Origin: Rhynchonema sp. JSB1_4
Taxonomy: Eukaryota; Nematoda; Chromadorea; Monhysterida; Xyalidae
Length of the DNA stretch: 64,000 nucleotides
Assembly: GCA_030248065.1 (NCBI GenBank)
Contig: JASAMV010006200.1
Location: 59,747 to 123,746, forward strand
Direction: 5' to 3'
Every line of letters begins with the position of its first letter. Positions within the stretch are counted from its first letter, which is position 1. Below, piece after piece: positions 58,639 to 64,000 of this stretch. The notes under the pieces were generated by a model. It did not search any database and had not been told where the DNA came from. It worked only from the letters and a program-made list of their open reading frames with translations. The translations under genes and the position numbers were made by a program.

Positions 58639-61600
58639 TCAAGCATTGGCCACATCAGCCACAGCCGAGCTGTTGTTTCTGCCAGCGACACTGCGCGGCT
58701 TTGCCACAGTTGTGCTCCTGCCGCCCGTGAATGTGCCACTCTCGCCACCGTCGTATATGATATTCTCGTTGGCTTCGTCCGAACTCAACTCCGACTCCGT
58801 CGACATCAACAAACTGCTCATCTGCATTCGGTCGTGTGCGTTGGCTGATTGACGACTCAGTCCGTTCCTGAACGGAAGTCGGAATCGACTCGGCTTCGAC
58901 TTGTTCTGTCGCCGATTGGCTGCGTGTTTGCCGCTCGATGATCGTTGATTGGCTGCAGCAGTCCGTCGGTACTTGCCAGTTGAATTTTTCGACAACCGTC
59001 GCCCGCCAGCGCGACCGATACAGTAGCGATGATGCCAATGCCGAGGCGAACACAATGTCATGTAGCATGCGGCACACATGGCCGATAGCAGCAGCACAGT
59101 GCATATAATGAAGTACAGCACGCTCCAACCTGCAAGTGGTGCAACTGAGATCGATGGTCGAAAGTGGTATATTCAAAAGAGAACACGCACGAACCGCAGT
59201 TGGATCGTTTAGTGAAATAAAGCTTGAACAGATTTGGCATCCAGAAACGCTCGCAACTGCAGACTTTTGATCGATCGTCGCACGCACCGTGACCCGAGCA
59301 TGTGTTGTGACAGTCTGTGAATAATAGAAAGAAGTGAGTGATATCAAACTTGGCGATCGGATATCGGAGCCCGGAACGAAACCTTTTTAAATTGAAAACA
59401 TGAAGAAAAGTTCTTCAATATAAACAGATTCTGATGATGCCGACAAGTTGTCTGGTAACAAGGTTTACGCTCCTGTCAAAAAATCTCGAAAATCGTATTC
59501 CAGCCCGAAACGGTCTAACATTTCGAGTCGACCGAGTCGATTCCGAATTCGTCCAACAGGCCCATTTTGCGTTTGATCACATTCACAAACTCGACAGCAT
59601 CAACGATATGCTCAGTCTGGGTCGTCGGAGCGGAGGAAGCGCCTGATGGTTGAGCCTTGTTGCTGCTCGATTTTGGCACTGTACTTGTGGCAGGCTGCAC
59701 CATGCTCGTCGTGGCCACGCTGTAGTTGGCGAACAACACAAGACGAGTTCTGGAAAAGTGGGAAACCCTCACAAAAACATAAGTGAAACAGACTCATAAA
59801 ATAAGCTGCGAACCTGGCAGTTGACCAGTCCTGTTCGATGTCAGCCAGATTGACGTGAGGTCGCACATCGCTCGGCACCGCTGCAATCACGCCACACAAA
59901 CATTGTATGGTGGACTATATGTAGTTATCGACCAGCGTAAAACTCGCGCCGTTTGTTCAGCAGCCGCAACATTTATGCGTGTCAAAATCAATGCCTCATC
60001 TCTATCGCACAAATACGACCGAAACAAATCCTCACAAATTCTGCCTTTTCCGCGGAAACGGAAAGTTTCGTTTGGCCTAATTTGTTTCAGAAATTACATA
60101 CGACAAACAACCAACCAGTATTCGAAGTGGCCAGCAGATCAGCCAACTGGCGCTTGAGTTTGCTGAGCGTTGATTGGGTGAAATTGTTGTGCCAGACAGA
60201 TGATCGTAGATAGATCTCGATCGATTGACTGTCGCGTTCGCTCGATAAGAATTTCAGTGAAACAATTTTGGAGACCGCCACATTGTTTGCTAAATTAAAA
60301 ACACAAACTGAATCTTCCACACAACCGCCGCCGAAATACGGAAAGGAGACTAAAAAGCATCGCTGCTCACCGTCAAAAATAGTTATATTGAAATGATAGT
60401 CACCGACGCCCGTATATGGACAACTCACACGCAATATTGGCTCGGCGCGGGATGTGCCAAGGATTTTCTGAGAAACATAATGTTTCATTTTTATAAAAAA
60501 TAATAGGCAGAGAGAATCGCAGTTTCAACGCACCACGTCGGCTCTATTTTTCGGCATCAGCTGCCACATCCATCTGACCACGCCGGCATCGTCCGTCGAT
60601 TTCGACGCATCCAACGTCGCCATATTGCACGGCAAGTACGACGTGCCGTTGGCGCACACAATCACCGGAGCTTGGTTGGAACCTGTGCGTGTCAGCGCAA
60701 ACAAACATAATGAATTGTAAAAAACAAATAATCCCAGACGTCAAAATTAAATCGAGGCCAAATGTTTACTAGCACACACACGTCGTATTAATTCAAAATT
60801 AAACATGATCAAAGGCAACCAACTGGTGACAACGTTGACCGTGACGACAGCCGTTGACGATAATCCCTTGTCATCAGTGATGTTCAGGCGAAACTTGTAC
60901 GTGCCCAATTGTAGATTCGACACGGTCGCTTTCAGCCGGTCACGATTCGTGAATGTGGCATCTGATGGACCACTGAATAATAAGAAGTACATCATAAAAA
61001 CGATGAGATTGAGAAACAACAACACAGTCGAAGTATGCGCACCCGATTTGATCCCATCTAATAGTCTGCATGGTTCCATCATCCGAGGACGACGAGCCGT
61101 CCAATATGACAGCACTCTCGTCCGGCAAATGTGCCGTCATGTCAGCAATCACCAACGCAGTCGGCGGTTTGTTCTCCTCTGAAACTGTGCCCATATTATC
61201 ACAAAATGACAACAATATTCGGCGGTGATATACAACTACACAGCCGCAAGATAGCTGTGCGATCTGGGGAATATAGTGCACAAGCAAAAAATAAATGAAA
61301 AAATAGTGCAGATTACGGCTAGGCTACAAATGGGTATTTTTTGCCCATAGTGGTATATGAGAGAACCATTCGGTATTTTGAACAATAAAATAGTTAGTTA
61401 TTTTGGTATGCTAATATCAACCTCATTTCGAGTCGTTGACCGGAGCAAATGAGTCGGCTTGCCGAGTTAGTTTCGGGGTTCCGGAAGCTACAGCCCCAGT
61501 TGGGCAATGCAGCACTCAACGTGATATTTTACTGATGGTGATCAATGCACATCAAATGCAGATGCAAATGAACCGAACGACCACCAACCGGGTTGGACGA

Positions 61601-63930
61601 CGACCCTAATCTTCTGCGTGTCACTCTGCCCCTTCAAGTCGGTCACGGTCAACTCAAACTCGTAATATCCCTGTTTCAGGTTGGTCAGTGTCAACACCGG
61701 TTCGGCCGTACCCTGCATGTCCACCGTGTTCGTCTTCACATTCTCATCCACACGGGTCCAGGCGTATGACACAACACCTGCAATTGATTAGCTGATGGTC
61801 TAATAGTCGACAACGTACTGTTGATTCACGTTTAGATTAAATTTTGGCGCTAGAACATCGAAATGCAACCTACCAGCCAAGACCGAAGAATACGTACCAC
61901 AGATTCTCCACATGATATGTGGACAAAAATAAAACAAATCACAAAAAAACACCGGGATCAGTATATGTGCCCCGAAAGAAACCCACGTGCACCTTTATCA
62001 TCAATCGATCCATTTCCACACAGAAACACCTCACGCAACGGCAGTCGCAGACTCACATCGCCCTCTCCATGACCGCACTGTTCGGGTTTGGATTTAGGTT
62101 TGTCATCGCGCGCCTCGTGCACCCGCACCGCGACACTGGCCGAGTCCGACAGTCCGTGTTCGTCTTTGACGGTCAGTCTTGGGAATGGGGCACAGCAATT
62201 ATGTAGCAATGAAACGGATCAAAATTTGGTGATTGGATCAGCTCCGCTTTGGTCACGTGCCGTTAGCCAAAATTTAGAGAAATAATATTCAGTCTAAAAC
62301 GCACTCAAATGTGTAATTGCCGGCTTCGAGCCTTTTGAACGTCAAAGTGTTGGTGTTGGCCATCGGAAAATCTTCGATGTTGGCACCTGACGTTTCACGC
62401 CAGTGAAAACTGGCAATCGAACCTTCACTGTCGGTGCTACCTGAAAAAGCGCAAAATTTGTGTTTTGCAAGTGGAAAAAATTTGCCAGCGAAATCTTTGA
62501 TTTCATTCGACATGGCTTGCCCTGAGTTGTTGGTTGGTTGGTTTATTATTGGTCGACATCCACTAAAAAAACAGAAGAAGAACACTTTCGCCTGCCGGTG
62601 AAGCTTTGGAGAAATGTGAACTTAGATCGGATGGAGCGGGTGCATCGATGGAGCGCACTCAGTTAGACCATGAACAAACGGAGACTGATGCATAAGATAG
62701 TTAACAGTGATTAAGTCCTTAGGACCTCGGGGTGACCAAGGAGAAATTGCTGGGCTTTTATTCGTATTGTCGCTGGATTACTTGCGTGATCCCTGTTTCA
62801 TGCGACACCCTCACTGATACGAGCTCGGAATAAAAAAACCACAGCATTCCACAGCAAATAAGCGACCAGAACATCGTTAACTGACTTGAACCATCAATGA
62901 CAATCTGCTGACTGTCATCCACAGTAATAGTGCCAGATGGATTGATAATCGCCTTCGGTTTCGTGTTTGACACGGTTTCTGTCAAAGGAGGACCACAATG
63001 AGCCGACTTTTTGCGCATATTTATTTGTGGATTATAGACGTAAAACTAGACATGAGATGATCACATGAAAATTACGAGAAGCAGGTAATGTCCTTACACT
63101 GCCGTAAGACATACCAGCTTCGACTTTGAGTGCATGTGTTGCTTTATCACTGTACTTGACTGCATCATCAGCTCCCAATGCGGTGACCTTGACGCTGATG
63201 CTGTACATGCCCGGTTTCAGCTGCAAAAGCACGTTGAATAAAAAATTTACTTTAAAAAATTTAATTTGCGATTAAAAAATTTAATCGCAAAGCGCATGGT
63301 TCAGGCGCACCTGAGTCATGACGAACGTGCGTTGTGTCCACGTGTCACTGACGATTTTTGATGTTTCACCAGTTTGTGACGTATCCGGCTCGTGGACACC
63401 CCACTCGTATTGTAATTGGGATTGATCTATAAAACGCAGGTCTAAAATGACAAACATTAATTTTTTTGCTCAATTGAAACGCAAATCTAACCGATATCGC
63501 TGTCAACCACTTCGGCCGTCATCTTAACACCGCTGGTCGGCAGTTGCACCGAGTCAGGTCCTCGAATTTCGACCCGCAGTTTCAAAGGCGTTGATGTGGC
63601 ATCGTTCATTGATTGATCATTAGATGTTAATTGTCGCACGCATTTCTTTGATTCGTTTGACTGAAATGCAACAGGCCACTTATCGTAATCTTGACAATGC
63701 GACATTACGTTCGCAGCCACAATGAAAATATCCAAATTCATTCAAATTGCAAAATTTCACACAACTCACCCTCACATATCCTAGCACACAACTGCAAACG
63801 CCCCGCTTAGAATGCGCAAGTGTTTCGCTCGTGGTTGATCGACTGATGGCTGGCATAACGCACTCTTCGTTCTCCCCACATTCGTTCAGACCGATTCGAC
63901 AGCCGATCAATGTAGAATGGGCAGATCCGT
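58639..63930 (-). CDS. KIAA0319L: KIAA0319-like protein (PKD repeats, single-pass membrane protein), partial
   Basis: Type I membrane glycoprotein family with extracellular PKD domains (KIAA0319/KIAA0319L). Exons on the minus strand: about 63770-63930, 63492-63660, 63311-63442, 63115-63220, 62886-62978, 62305-62440, 61993-62177, 61589-61777, 61043-61178, 60824-60972, 60534-60682, 60371-60467, 60116-60289, 59814-59880, 59520-59749, 59195-59314 and 58639-59129. A cysteine-rich segment (NECGENEECV, GVCSCVLGYVR) is followed by several PKD repeats (ILDGSSSSDDGTMQTIRWDQ, LQLGTYKFRLNITDDKG, LKQGYYEFELTVTDLKG). Then come an EGF-like module (CHNTCSGHGACDD, CERFWMPNLFKLYF), a membrane segment (LYFIICTVLLLSAMC) and a basic tail with SSLLMSTESELSSDE, a motif shared with human KIAA0319L. 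No signal peptide is seen, so the N-terminus probably lies beyond the right edge. The KIAA0319 versus KIAA0319L assignment is not resolved. Confidence 0.9.
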
Positions 63931-64000
63931 TGCCTTAAAATGCGTTCGCAAAACTTCATTATCTGATGAAATGAGCGAAGACAACAGGATTTAGTGCAAA

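Overview
This is animal (metazoan) nuclear DNA. Every recognisable protein is a eukaryotic family (DNAJB, SNX13, fructosamine-3-kinase, HAT1, astacin with a ShKT tail, cytochrome b5, PWP2, KIAA0319-like). All are split by short GT-AG introns of about 40 to several hundred bases, with a few apparent GC-AG introns. The ShKT-tailed astacin, compact introns, close same-strand gene spacing and scattered degenerate TTAGGC/GCCTAA runs suit an invertebrate, possibly a nematode. The species cannot be named from sequence alone.

Layout. 1-3952: the 5' part of a DNAJB-type Hsp40 gene on the minus strand. About 2780-21222: a roughly 6 kb block containing DNAJB exon 1 and a nest of MITEs, present three times as A(+), B(inverted), C(+). 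Both inversion axes (about 9.1 kb and 15.0 kb) sit in low-quality-looking sequence. 20.9-24.2 kb: more nested MITEs. 24251-26200: a WRKY/GCM-like gene I cannot name, followed on the same strand by SNX13 (26462-32209) and FN3K (32697-35017). 35323-39942: HAT1 on the minus strand, convergent with FN3K. 37.8-42.6 kb: further hAT MITEs, TA-flanked MITEs and a 59-bp minisatellite. 44347-46172: astacin. 46.2-47.9 kb: a 1.4-kb inverted-repeat element and a perfect 60-bp palindrome. 49422-51410: a protein with three tandem cytochrome b5 domains. 51639-57775: PWP2 on the minus strand, with an antisense tRNA-Ala(AGC) in one intron. 58639 to about 63930: a KIAA0319-like PKD-repeat membrane protein on the minus strand, probably running off the right end.

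The genes are unrelated housekeeping and surface functions, not a pathway. The most striking feature is the mobile DNA. At least five non-autonomous hAT families have different terminal inverted repeats but the same plan: a short terminal repeat, then G-run-rich subterminal tandem repeats, then an AT-rich centre. They are often nested, and many still have perfect 8-bp target-site duplications. One copy encloses what appears to be HAT1 exon 2. No transposase gene is visible in the window.
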